Shown in pieces: positions 1 to 8,799 of a DNA stretch of 64,000 nt. A program made the position numbers and the translations under genes. The notes under the pieces were generated by a model. It was not told the origin of the DNA. It saw only the letters and a program-made list of their open reading frames with translations, and did no database searches. How positions within the stretch are numbered: position 1 is the stretch's first letter; each line of letters opens with the position of its first letter. The stretch comes from Candidatus Dietzia intestinipullorum. GTDB taxonomy: Bacteria; Actinomycetota; Actinomycetes; Mycobacteriales; Mycobacteriaceae. The DNA lies in contig DWWP01000029.1 of the NCBI GenBank assembly GCA_019119635.1, positions 1-64,000 of the forward strand, written 5' to 3'.

Positions 1-1
1 G

Positions 2-86
2 CGGAAGTGGAGGGATTTGAACCCCCGGAGGTATTACCCTCGCTCGCTTTCAAGGCGAGTGCATTCGGCCGCTCTGCCACACTTCC
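2..86 (-). tRNA. tRNA-Ser (anticodon UGA)
   Basis: The complement folds as a class II tRNA. The 7-bp acceptor stem GGAAGTG/CACTTCC closes positions 86-80 with 9-3. The anticodon stem CTCGC/GCGAG holds the loop CTTGAAA (anticodon TGA), there is a long variable arm, and the T loop reads GGTTCAAATCC. The discriminator base is G, and the CCA end does not appear to be encoded. The long variable arm and TGA anticodon identify a serine tRNA reading UCA/UCG. Confidence 0.95.
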
Positions 87-194
87 CCGTCGTCCCGCTG
101 CGACACGCGCGAGCGCGTGTTCCACGTGAAACCGCAGGGACGACGCCGCCCATCGTAATGGACCGAGGCGGATGCCCGGGCGCGCGGCCGCGAC

Positions 195-200
195 TACCGT
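195..200 (+). promoter_or_regulatory. -10 box (TACCGT), leaderless start of the quinone oxidoreductase
   Basis: TACCGT ends 7 nt before the ATG at 208, so the transcript probably begins at the start codon. No Shine-Dalgarno sequence is visible. Confidence 0.45.
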
Positions 201-207
201 CGGGTTC

Positions 208-1248
208 ATGAGGGCAATCCAGTACGACGACGGTCCCGAATCGATCCACGTCGCCGAGGTCGCCGACCCGACCCCCGGGCCGGGCGAGGTCCTGATCGAG
301 GTCGCGGCCACGGCGGTCAACCGCGCGGACCTGCTCCAATCCCGGGGCCTGTACCCGCCCCCACCCGGGGCATCCGAGGTGCTCGGGCTCGAGTGCTCCG
401 GCCGGATCGCCTCGGTGGGCGACGGTGTCGAGGGCCATGCCGTCGGCGACGAGGTCTGCGCCCTCCTCGCGGGCGGCGGGTACGCGGAGAAGGTCGTCGT
501 CCCGGCGGGGCAGGTCATGCCGGTGCCGTCCGGGGTCTCCCTGCACGAGGCCGCCACCCTGCCGGAGGTGGCGTGCACCGTCTGGTCCAACCTCGCGATG
601 GTCGGAGGGCTCGGCCGGGGCTCCCTCGCCGCCGATGCGCGGTGGGGCGGCACCGGGCTGGGCGCGCCGCGCATCCTGATCCACGGGGGCACGGGCGGGA
701 TCGGCTCCCACGCGGTCCAGGTCTCCCGCGCGCTCGGCGCGCGGGTCGCGACGACCGCCGGCGGCCCGGAGAAGGTCGAGATGTGCCGCGAGCTGGGCGC
801 CGAGCTGGCGATCGACTACCGCGACCAGGACTTCGTCGACGAGGTCAAGGCCTGGACCGACGGCGACACCCGCGGCCGGGGCGTGGATCTCATCCTCGAT
901 GTGATGGGCGCCAAGTACCTCGAGCGCAACGTCGCCTCCCTCGCGCCGGACGGCCGGCTGATCGTGGTCGGCATGCAGGGCGGCATGACGGGCGAGCTCA
1001 ACCTGGGCGCGCTCCTGTCCCGCCGCGCCGGGGTGATGGCCACCAACCTGAGGCAGCGCCCCGTGGACGGCCCCGGCGGCAAGGCCGGGATCTGCACGGA
1101 GGTGATCGAGAACGTGTGGCCGATGGTCGCGGCGGGAGACGTGACCACCCGGGTCTCGCGCGAGTTCCCGCTCGAGCGGGCGGCCGAGGCCCTCGCCCAC
1201 CTCGAGTCGGGCGAGGCCCACGGCAAGCTACTGCTCACGACGCACTGA
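208..1248 (+). CDS. NAD(P)H-quinone oxidoreductase, PIG3 family
   Basis: A 346-aa zinc-independent medium-chain dehydrogenase/reductase that probably reduces quinones with NADPH in the cytoplasm. The N-terminal GroES-like domain carries the PIG3 signature (VNRADLLQSRGLYPPPPGA then LGLECSG), and the Rossmann domain has the cofactor motif HGGTGGIG. The ATG at 208 is chosen because family proteins begin directly with MRAIQYD-like sequence and a -10 box lies 7 nt upstream. The 3' end overlaps the convergent padR gene by 14 bp. It matches the place of Rv3777 at the edge of the M. tuberculosis cell-wall cluster, so it marks synteny rather than a role in the wall. Confidence 0.85.
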   Translation: MRAIQYDDGPESIHVAEVADPTPGPGEVLIEVAATAVNRADLLQSRGLYPPPPGASEVLGLECSGRIASVGDGVEGHAVGDEVCALLAGGGYAEKVVVPAGQVMPVPSGVSLHEAATLPEVACTVWSNLAMVGGLGRGSLAADARWGGTGLGAPRILIHGGTGGIGSHAVQVSRALGARVATTAGGPEKVEMCRELGAELAIDYRDQDFVDEVKAWTDGDTRGRGVDLILDVMGAKYLERNVASLAPDGRLIVVGMQGGMTGELNLGALLSRRAGVMATNLRQRPVDGPGGKAGICTEVIENVWPMVAAGDVTTRVSREFPLERAAEALAHLESGEAHGKLLLTTH

Positions 1249-1780
1249 GCAGCGCGAGCGTCTCGTCGCACCAGCCCACCCACGCCTGCTCCACCTGGAT
1301 CCCGAGCTTGAGGATCTGGTGCTGCAGCGCGTGCAGGGTGTCGGACGGATCGACGTCGGCGAAGTCGCGCTCCTCGATCTGGCGGTACCGGTCCAGGTTC
1401 GCCCGCCGCTGTTCGCGCTCGCTCTCCAGGGAGTGTCGGACCTCGTGCGCCGTGCCCGTGGCCGCGGCCGCGCGGAGCCGGACCGCCATGGCGGACTTCA
1501 CCGGCTCGGGCGTGCCGAGCTCCCGCGCCCACTCCTCGAGTCTCACCCGCCCCTCCGGCGTGACCCCGAACCGCCGGGGATTGCCCCGGGAGGGCGTCGC
1601 GCCCTCGAGCGGCAGTTCGCGGATGAGGCCCGCGGTGCCGAGGTGATCGAGCTCACGGTAGATCTGCTGATGCGTGGCAGGCCAGAAGTAGCCGATCGAT
1701 TTGTCGAACCGGCGGGCGAGTTCGATGCCGCTGCCCTCCCGCTCGGTGAGCGAGGTGAGGATCGCGAACTTCAGCGACAC
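1235..1780 (-). CDS. PadR family transcriptional regulator
   Basis: A 181-aa regulator. The N-terminal PadR winged helix (KFAILTSLTE, YFWPATHQQIYRELDHL, GRVRLEEW) is followed by a C-terminal helical dimerisation region. The GTG at 1780 fits the family start and lies 4 nt after the stop of the nitronate monooxygenase gene, so the two are translated from one message. It most likely represses its own operon through the palindrome at 2833-2856 (inference from position). The C-terminal region resembles the PadR 'Vir' domain, with many charged helices and WVGWCDE near the end. Confidence 0.85.
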   Translation of the reverse strand: MSLKFAILTSLTEREGSGIELARRFDKSIGYFWPATHQQIYRELDHLGTAGLIRELPLEGATPSRGNPRRFGVTPEGRVRLEEWARELGTPEPVKSAMAVRLRAAAATGTAHEVRHSLESEREQRRANLDRYRQIEERDFADVDPSDTLHALQHQILKLGIQVEQAWVGWCDETLALLSAS

Positions 1781-1784
1781 CGGG

Positions 1785-2765
1785 TCAGTGTGCGGCGGGC
1801 GCGAACTCGCCGAGCGCGGCCCCGGCGTCCGCGTACTCCGTGCGCAGGCGCGCCACCAGGTCACGGGCGGGGCCGGTGGAGGTGACCGCGCCGACGCCCT
1901 GGCCCGCGCCCCAGATGTCACGCCAGGCCTTGGAGTCGGTGGCGCCGCCCGAGCCGAAGTCCATCGCGGAGGGATCCGACTCCGGCAGGTCGTCCGGGTC
2001 CAGGCCCGCCGCCTCGATGCTTCCCCGCAGGTAGTTGCCGTGGATCCCGGTGAAGAGGTTGCTGTAGACGATGTCGCCGGCGGAGCTGTCCACGATCATC
2101 TGCTTGTAGTCCTCGGGAGCGCGGGACTCCTCGGCCGCGAGGAACGCGGAGCCCACGTAGGCGAGATCGGCGCCGGCCGCGCGGGCCGCGAGAATCGAGC
2201 GTCCGTGCGCGATCGCCCCGGACAGGATCAGGGGTCCGTCGAACCACGCGCGGATCTCCTGCATCAGCGCGAACGGCGACTGCGTACCCGCGTGACCGCC
2301 TGCTCCGGCCGCCACCGCGATGAGCCCGTCGGCACCCTTGGCGATGGCCTTGCGGGCGAAGACGTCGTTGATCACGTCGTGCAGCACGATCCCGCCGTAC
2401 GAGTGGACCGCCTCGTAGACGTCCTCCCGCGCGCCGAGGGAGGTGATGACGATCGGCACCTCGTACTCGACGACCGTCGCCAGGTCCTCGGAGAGCCGGT
2501 CGTTGGAGCGGTGGACGATCAGATTGACGGCGAAGGGGGCCACGTACTCGTCCGGGTTCGCCTCGGCGTAGGCGGCGTTGCTCTCGGTGATCTGCTCGAG
2601 CCACTCGGCCAGCGCCGACTGCGGCCGGGCGTTGAGGGACGGGAACGCACCGATCACGCCGGCCTGACACTGCGCCGCCACCAGCTCGGGGCCGGAGTAG
2701 ATGAACATCGGCGACGCGAGCACCGGGACCGCCAGCGGGCCGGCGAGAACAGAGGGAAGAGCCAC
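1785..2765 (-). CDS. nitronate monooxygenase (2-nitropropane dioxygenase family)
   Basis: A 326-aa FMN-dependent TIM-barrel enzyme that oxidises nitronates such as propionate-3-nitronate. The sequence opens with the substrate- and FMN-binding segment (LAVPVLASPMFIYSGPELV), has GGHAGTQSPFALMQEI in the middle, and ends with the phosphate-binding part (GADLAYVGSAFLA). The GTG at 2765 is preceded by AAAGGA at a good distance, and longer versions would read through the operator. It is the first gene of a two-gene operon with padR, an arrangement typical of regulator-controlled detoxification. Confidence 0.85.
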   Translation of the reverse strand: MALPSVLAGPLAVPVLASPMFIYSGPELVAAQCQAGVIGAFPSLNARPQSALAEWLEQITESNAAYAEANPDEYVAPFAVNLIVHRSNDRLSEDLATVVEYEVPIVITSLGAREDVYEAVHSYGGIVLHDVINDVFARKAIAKGADGLIAVAAGAGGHAGTQSPFALMQEIRAWFDGPLILSGAIAHGRSILAARAAGADLAYVGSAFLAAEESRAPEDYKQMIVDSSAGDIVYSNLFTGIHGNYLRGSIEAAGLDPDDLPESDPSAMDFGSGGATDSKAWRDIWGAGQGVGAVTSTGPARDLVARLRTEYADAGAALGEFAPAAH

Positions 2766-2832
2766 GGGAGTTCCTTTCGCGGGAGGGGACGCACGCTGAG
2801 CGCGACAGGATCGACCGTACGTCCGTCCGAGG

Positions 2833-2856
2833 CTTTGTGCAACAAGTTGCATAAAG
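2833..2856. promoter_or_regulatory. palindromic operator in front of the nitronate monooxygenase-padR operon
   Basis: CTTTGTGCAAC-aa-GTTGCATAAAG is an inverted repeat with 10 of 11 pairs matching and the core TGCAACAAGTTGCA. It lies 68 bp upstream of the nitronate monooxygenase start and about 40 bp upstream of the divergent membrane-protein start. It is the obvious candidate binding site for the operon's own PadR protein; that link is inferred from position. Confidence 0.6.
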
Positions 2857-2885
2857 CTCGTCGGGCGCTTCCGTCGACGGCCGGT

Positions 2886-2891
2886 TACTCT
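2886..2891 (+). promoter_or_regulatory. -10 box (TACTCT) of the small membrane-protein gene
   Basis: TACTCT ends 6 nt before the ATG at 2898, consistent with a leaderless transcript. Confidence 0.4.
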
Positions 2892-2897
2892 GCCGAC

Positions 2898-3297
2898 ATG
2901 GTGCGAGCATCGTGGTGGGCCCTCGCGGCGATCGCCACGGCCTTCAGCCTCTGGTTCGGTGCCACCGCGACGATGGCCGACGTCGACATGGGGTGCGCGA
3001 AGGTCGCCGAGAGCGGCGCCGACTTCCGATGCGACCACCGGGTCGGCGACGTCATGGGGGCCTGGCCCCTGCTCGGACTGGGATTCCTGCTGGCGACGCC
3101 GCCCGTGGTGGCCGCGGTGGCGGGACGGATGTGGGTGTCCTGCGTGGCGGTCGTGGTGCTGATCGCGGTGACGGCGGTCGGGCTCGCCAACTGGACACAT
3201 TTCTGGGGCACGTTGTTCTTCGCCTTCCAGCCTCGCGCTCCTCGGGGGCGTCGTGACCGCGCTCCAGCAGGCGCGTCGGCGACCGCGCGGAACGTAG
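2898..3297 (+). pseudogene. small four-helix membrane protein, frameshifted near its 3' end
   Basis: The reading frame from ATG 2898 encodes a hydrophobic protein. It has a first helix (WWALAAIATAFSLWFG), a loop with two Cys (GCAKVAESGADFRCDH), then helices MGAWPLLGLGFLLATPPVV and VAVVVLIAVTAVGLAN. After FFAFQ at about 3230 the frame becomes Pro/Arg-rich and runs on to 3443. Read one base later, from 3232, the sequence gives LALLGGVVTAL, a normal fourth helix, then a basic tail and a TAG at 3295-3297. This is the picture of a single frameshift (a base gained or two lost) in a four-helix protein. A sequencing error is possible. Family not recognised. Confidence 0.6.
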
Positions 3298-3533
3298 CTC
3301 CGGCACCCCGGCCTGGCCGAATAGCGGCTCGGACTCCGCAGCGCACAGATCCGGCAGCGCAAGTTCTTCGACTGACCCACCTCGGGCTGCCCCAGCGCCC
3401 GACCCAACTTGTGCACTCTCGCGGTCGACCGTGCGCCGCTTAGGGTCCGCACGGTCGACCGCGAGCTTGCACAACCTCTCGGGGTGACCGATGTGCCGCA
3501 TATGCGTCCAGTAGGCCGGCAGGGGCCCGGGGG
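3298..3533. other. intergenic region with a large inverted repeat
   Basis: No gene is supported here. The region holds the inverted repeat at 3409-3474 and, at 3331-3345, a short sequence (GGACTCCGCAGCGCA) resembling the reverse complement of part of the repeats at 7701 and 29862. Confidence 0.5.
3409..3474. repeat. inverted repeat, 27-nt arms
   Basis: The left arm (3409-3435) is TTGTGCA-ct-CTCGCGGTCGACCGTGCG. The right arm (3448-3474) is its exact reverse complement except for the two-base internal mismatch. A 12-nt spacer separates them. There is no U tract, so a classical terminator is doubtful; it lies between a plus-strand gene and a minus-strand gene that converge here. Confidence 0.8.
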
Positions 3534-4872
3534 TCAGCGCGGGTAGATCTCGGCAGCCAGGGTCTCGGCGTCCGCGATCAGCGCCGCCACCGCCGCCGGG
3601 TCGAATCCGCCCGCGGTGGGCGGATCGGGGACGACGACGACCTGCGGGTCCAGCAGGTGCCACCGGGACCCGGCCTGCGCCAGCGACCCGTGCTTGACGT
3701 CGTAGTACTCGGAGCCGAGACGCAACACCACGCCGGACGCACCGCGGGCCGCCGCGAACAGGTGCGCGTGGAACCGCGTGGTCAGCCACGTCTGCCCGGG
3801 ACGCGCGGGCAGCCCGGTCGCCCACAGTTGCTGAAACGGCACGAAACGCGCGCGGGGCAGAGCGAGAGCCTTCAGCGCGGCGGCCACCTCGTCGTCGTCC
3901 CCCTCGCCCGCGTCGCCCTCGCCCGCGGGCCCCACGCCCTCGGGCCCCACGCCCGCGGGCCCGGATCCGGCGCCCTCGGCGCGAGCGCAGACCCTGTCCC
4001 AGACCACGCGGTCACCTCCGGGGATGGATTCGACCACCGTCATCCGCTCCCCCGGCACGCCCCAGTCCGCGAGGACGCGCGCGACGGCGTCGGCGAGGGC
4101 GTCGGGGTCGCCGAGGTCGGACTGAACGCACAGGACCAGGTCGCGGCGGGTGTCCGCGTCGTCCGAATAAACGGGGTGGTCGCAGGCCCCCGACGGCGCG
4201 ATCCCGGACAGCGCCAGCCACCCGTCGTCGCCCACGCGCCGGGCCGGGACGCCGGTGCCGGTCAGCAGGTCGTACGAGAGGGCATCGCGGACGCTGACCA
4301 GGTCGAACCCGCGCAGTGCGTCCGCGAGCAGGCCGGCGTCCCCGCACGGTAGGAAACCCTGGCCCGTGGCCACCACGCGCGCGCCGGAGATCCCGCCCGC
4401 CTCGCCGGCCGCGGCCGCCACCCCGAGGTGATGCGGCCACTGGTCGTTGACGTACCCGCCGCCGATCAGGTGCACCACCGAGGCGCTGAGCAGCATCTCC
4501 ACCCCGGTGGCGACCGCCGGGCGCACCCCGGGGTCGGCGACCGCGCGGCGGCAGAACTCGATCGCCCCCTCGGCGTCGGTGTGCTCGCAGGCCAGCCGCC
4601 ACAGCGTGTCGGTGAACAGCACGTCCGGATGCTCGGCGTGGTGCAGCACCGCCGCCTGGCCCGGGGTGTGGCAGTCGACCACGACGGGCGTGCCGGGCAG
4701 CCGGTGCCGCAGGTAGCGCAGCCACCCGGCCAGCAGCTGCTCGTCGCCGTGGTTCGGGTGCCCGGCGGGCGCGACCAGGTAGACGGGCCGGTCGACACCC
4801 CGGGGCCGCCCCCAGCGGGCGTCGGCCGCAGCCCGGGCCGCGTCGACCCGGCCGCGGGCCCGGCGTCGGAGG

Positions 4873-4880
<8 letters not shown>
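3534..4880 (-). CDS. polysaccharide pyruvyl transferase family protein
   Basis: A 448-aa protein with the hallmarks of the family that adds ketal-linked pyruvate from PEP to glycans: HPNHGDEQLLAGW near residue 40, HLIGGGYVNDQW in the middle, FDLVSVRDALS, and the C-terminal RFHAHLFAAARG. An unusual Gly/Glu/Asp-rich linker made of GPAGVGPEG-type repeats is inserted near residue 320. Translation starts at GTG 4880, overlapping the upstream reductase gene by 8 bp, so both are on one message. The pair is divergent from the Wzm/Wzt exporter, which suggests, without proving it, that some exported glycan is pyruvylated. Confidence 0.8.
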
Positions 4881-5889
<1,009 letters not shown>

Positions 5890-5895
5890 CCCTCA

Positions 5896-5901
5896 TGTGT
5901 A
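5896..5901 (-). promoter_or_regulatory. -10 box (TACACA) of the MDR reductase-pyruvyl transferase operon
   Basis: On the complement, TACACA ends 6 nt before the ATG at 5889. It lies back to back with the wzm promoter inside a 66-bp divergent gap. The last base departs from TANNNT, so this one is weaker than the others. Confidence 0.3.
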
Positions 5902-5941
5902 CCCGCCCTCGCGGCGGGGCGGCCGACGATCATTCCTCTAG

Positions 5942-5947
5942 TAGGCT
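5942..5947 (+). promoter_or_regulatory. -10 box (TAGGCT) of the wzm-wzt-glfT1 operon
   Basis: TAGGCT ends 8 nt before the GTG at 5956. No Shine-Dalgarno sequence precedes this start, which points to a leaderless message. Confidence 0.45.
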
Positions 5948-5955
5948 TCGCCCTC

Positions 5956-6843
5956 GTGCAGGACCAGCCCCTTCCCGACACCTCCGCCGTGGCGCTCCCG
6001 GACGAGCGTGTGCGAGACGAGATCGTCAACGACTCGCACACGTTCCGCCGGGCCGTGGCCGACCTCCGCCAGGGCCTGCAGCAGCGGGAACTGTGGCTCT
6101 CCCTGGGCTGGCAGGACATCAAGCAGCGCTATCGCCGCTCCACACTCGGCCCGCTGTGGATCACCATCGCCACCGGCGTCATGGCCGGCGCACTCGGCCT
6201 GCTCTACTCGGTCCTGTTCCAGCTCTCGCTGGCCGACTTCCTCCCGCACGTCACCGTGGGCCTCATCATGTGGGGCTTCATCTCGGGCTGCATCAAGGAG
6301 GGCTCGGAGGTCTTCATCTCCAACGAGGGCCTGATCAAGCAGCTGCCCAGCGCGCTGAGCGTCCACGTCTACCGACTGGTGTGGCGCCAGTTCCTGTTCC
6401 TGTGCCACAACATGGTGATCTGGGTGGGGCTCATGCTGATCTTCCCGCGGCCCCTGGGCTGGGAGCTCCTGCTCTCCGTCCTGGGCCTGGCCGTGCTGCT
6501 GGTCAACGGCGTGTGGGTGACCATGCTCTTCGGCATCCTGGCCACCCGCTTCCGTGACATCGCCCCGCTGCTCGAGTCGATGGTGCAGCTGCTGTTCTAC
6601 ATGACCCCCATCGTGTGGACCACGCAGACGCTGTACGAGCAGGGTGGGGAGATCGCCGAACGCGCACGGATCGCCGAGATCAACCCGCTGTACCACTACC
6701 TGGAGATCGTGCGCGCCCCCATGATCGGCCAGCCCGTCGACGCCTACCACTGGTGGATCGTCCTGGCGTGCACGGCCGGCGGCATACTGCTGGCCTTCCT
6801 CGTCCTGCGCCGGTTCCGCGCCCGAGTCCCCTACTGGGTGTAG
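5956..6843 (+). CDS. wzm: ABC transporter permease for galactan export (Wzm, Rv3783-like)
   Basis: A 295-aa membrane protein of the ABC-2/Wzm type. An N-terminal cytoplasmic stretch ends in the amphipathic gate helix (LGWQDIKQRYRRSTLGPLWITI), followed by about six hydrophobic helices. The first is ATGVMAGALGLLYSVLF and the last ILLAFLVLRRF; TPIVW and NPLYHYLEIVRAP are family signatures. With the next gene it forms the exporter thought to move lipid-linked galactan across the membrane in mycobacteria. GTG 5956 is chosen from the -10 box 8 nt upstream. The next gene starts 11 nt after its stop, behind a strong GGAGG. Confidence 0.88.
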   Translation: MQDQPLPDTSAVALPDERVRDEIVNDSHTFRRAVADLRQGLQQRELWLSLGWQDIKQRYRRSTLGPLWITIATGVMAGALGLLYSVLFQLSLADFLPHVTVGLIMWGFISGCIKEGSEVFISNEGLIKQLPSALSVHVYRLVWRQFLFLCHNMVIWVGLMLIFPRPLGWELLLSVLGLAVLLVNGVWVTMLFGILATRFRDIAPLLESMVQLLFYMTPIVWTTQTLYEQGGEIAERARIAEINPLYHYLEIVRAPMIGQPVDAYHWWIVLACTAGGILLAFLVLRRFRARVPYWV

Positions 6844-6854
6844 GAGGTAACCCC

Positions 6855-7673
6855 ATGAGCCCCGCGAGCCCCACCCCCGGAGGCGTCTCCGTCGACTGCG
6901 TCGACGCGTGCGTGGACTTCCCGATCTTCGACGCCAAGTCGCGCTCCCTCAAGAAGGCGGTCCTCGGTTCCGCCGGGGGCGCGATCGGGCGCAACGCGTC
7001 CAACGTCGTCGTCGTCGAAGCCCTCAAGGACATCTCCCTGTCCCTCAAGGAGGGGGACCGCATCGGCCTCGTCGGGCACAACGGAGCCGGCAAGTCCACG
7101 CTGCTGCGGCTACTGTCCGGCATCTACGAGCCCACCCGCGGCGCCACCCGGATCCGCGGCCGCGTGGCGCCCGTGTTCGACCTCGGCGTGGGCATGGACC
7201 CCGAGATCTCGGGCTACGAGAACATCATCATCCGCGGCCTGTTCCTCGGGCAGACGCGCAAGCAGATGAAGGCCAAGGTCGAGGAGATCGCCGACTTCAC
7301 CGAGCTCGGGGACTACCTCGACATGCCGCTGCGCACCTACTCCACCGGCATGCGCGTCCGCCTGGCGATGGGCGTGGTGACCTCGATCGACCCCGAGATC
7401 CTGCTGCTCGACGAGGGCATCGGCGCCGTCGACGCGGAGTTCATGAAGAAGGCGCGGGTCAAGCTCGCCGAGCTGGTCTCCCGCTCCGGCATCCTCGTGT
7501 TCGCCTCGCACTCCAACGAGTTCCTCGCGCAGCTGTGCGACTCGGCGATGTGGGTCGACCACGGCCGCATCCGCCAACGCGGCGGGATCGAGGAGATCGT
7601 CACCGCGTACGAGGGGCCCGAGGCCGGGCGGTCGATCGCCAAGTACATGGAGCGGATGAAGCGTGAGGGCTGA
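6855..7673 (+). CDS. wzt: ABC transporter ATPase for galactan export (Wzt, Rv3781-like)
   Basis: A 272-aa ATPase partner of the preceding permease. The Walker A motif is GHNGAGKST, the signature region YSTGMRVRLAMG, Walker B ILLLDEGIGAVD, and the switch histidine lies in VFASHSNEF. It lacks the long C-terminal carbohydrate-binding domain of O-antigen Wzt proteins, as do the mycobacterial homologues. ATG 6855 has AGGAGG 6 nt upstream. It overlaps glfT1 by 11 bp if GTG 7663 is the glfT1 start. Order here is wzm-wzt-glfT1; in M. tuberculosis glfT1 lies between the two transporter genes. Confidence 0.9.
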   Translation: MSPASPTPGGVSVDCVDACVDFPIFDAKSRSLKKAVLGSAGGAIGRNASNVVVVEALKDISLSLKEGDRIGLVGHNGAGKSTLLRLLSGIYEPTRGATRIRGRVAPVFDLGVGMDPEISGYENIIIRGLFLGQTRKQMKAKVEEIADFTELGDYLDMPLRTYSTGMRVRLAMGVVTSIDPEILLLDEGIGAVDAEFMKKARVKLAELVSRSGILVFASHSNEFLAQLCDSAMWVDHGRIRQRGGIEEIVTAYEGPEAGRSIAKYMERMKREG

Positions 7674-8706
7674 CGGCAGCGGCGCGGGCGGTGAGGGGGA
7701 CTTGCGCTGCGAGTCCGGACCAAAGACGCAGCATAACCCCGATCGGAGCGAGCAGACACGCAGCGTAAACCCCGGGGCGGGGGACGGGCGGGATGCCCGG
7801 CGGGTGGTGGCCGTGGTGGTGACACACCGGCGGCTGGACCCGCTGCGCGCGTCGCTGGACGTGGTGTGCGGCCAGACGCGCCCGGTCGACCACCTGGTGG
7901 TGATCGACAACGCCGACGAGCAGTCCGTGCGCGAGCTGGTCGAGTCGCAGCCCGTCGAGACCACCTACATCGGGTCGCGGCACAATCTCGGCGGCGCGGG
8001 CGGCTTCGCGCTGGGGATGCTGCACGCGCTCGCGGCCGGCGCGGACCTGGTCTGGTGCGCGGACGACGACGGGCGCCCCGAGGGCCCCGAGGTGCTGGCG
8101 ACGCTGCTCGACTGCCTCGACCGGCACGGGCTCGCGGAGGTCTCGCCGGTGGTGTGTGATCTCGCCGATCCCGACCGGCTGGCCTTCCCCCTGCGCCGCG
8201 GCCTCGTGTGGCGCCGGCTGCGCTCGGAGCTGTCCGCGGAGGGCGACGGCGGCGACGCGGCGAAGACAGACCTGCTGCCCGGCATCGCGTCGCTGTTCAA
8301 CGGCGCGCTGTTCACCGCCGAGTGCCTCGACCGCGTGGGCGTGCCGGACCTGCGCCTGTTCATCCGCGGCGACGAGGTCGAGGTCCACCGCCGGCTCGTG
8401 CGTTCCGGACTGGCATTCGGCACCTGCCTGACCACCGCGTACCTGCACCCGCAGGGCTCGGACGAGTTCAAGCCGATCCTCGGCGGTCGGATGCACACGC
8501 AGTTCCCCGACGACCCGGTCAAGCGCCACTTCACCTTCCGCAACCGCGGTTACCTGCTCTCGCAGCCGGGGATGCGGCGGCTGATCCCGCAGGAGATCGT
8601 GCGCTTCACCTGGTATTTCCTGGTCTCGCGGCGCGACCCGGCGGGCCTGCGCGAGTGGCTGCGACTGCAGCGCCTGGGCTCCGGCGAGCACTTCGACAAG
8701 CCCTGA
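7663..8706 (+). CDS. glfT1: galactofuranosyltransferase GlfT1
   Basis: A GT2-type enzyme that adds the first galactofuranose residues to the decaprenyl-PP-GlcNAc-rhamnose primer at the inner membrane face. The GT-A fold is seen in VVAVVVTHRR, VIDNAD, the metal-binding WCADDDG (Asp134-136 from GTG 7663), and a NGALFTAECL/RGDEVEVHRR acceptor region. The start is uncertain. From 7663 the first ~45 residues are low-complexity and encoded by an inverted repeat (7701-7773), while homologues start just before VAVVVTHRR. An alternative GTG at 7804 lacks a good ribosome site, so the longer form, coupled to wzt, is kept. Confidence 0.85.
   Translation: MRADGSGAGGEGDLRCESGPKTQHNPDRSEQTRSVNPGAGDGRDARRVVAVVVTHRRLDPLRASLDVVCGQTRPVDHLVVIDNADEQSVRELVESQPVETTYIGSRHNLGGAGGFALGMLHALAAGADLVWCADDDGRPEGPEVLATLLDCLDRHGLAEVSPVVCDLADPDRLAFPLRRGLVWRRLRSELSAEGDGGDAAKTDLLPGIASLFNGALFTAECLDRVGVPDLRLFIRGDEVEVHRRLVRSGLAFGTCLTTAYLHPQGSDEFKPILGGRMHTQFPDDPVKRHFTFRNRGYLLSQPGMRRLIPQEIVRFTWYFLVSRRDPAGLREWLRLQRLGSGEHFDKP
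7701..7773. repeat. inverted-repeat element inside the 5' part of glfT1
   Basis: Arms TGCGCTGCG (7703-7711) and CGCAGCATAA (7727-7736) flank AGTCCGGACCAAAGA. A second CGCAGCGTAAACCCC follows at 7759-7773. Bases 7701-7740 match 29862-29901 at about 32 of 40 positions, so this is a dispersed element rather than chance. Confidence 0.7.
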
Positions 8707-8799
8707 GGCCCGCATCCGCCCGGTGGCACCCCCTGCCGGCGCGGATGTTCGCGGGTCCGACCGGTCGACCCGTCCCGGGCACAGGAGCACCATGGGGGC

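Noticed and set aside
34-1221. Long open frame antisense to the quinone oxidoreductase
   Set aside because: It is Arg/Ala/Gly-rich low-complexity sequence typical of GC-rich antisense frames, while the opposite strand encodes a clear PIG3 enzyme.
3409-3474. Inverted repeat as terminal repeats of an insertion sequence
   Set aside because: The arms are only 12 bp apart and no transposase is present, so it is a hairpin element rather than IS ends.
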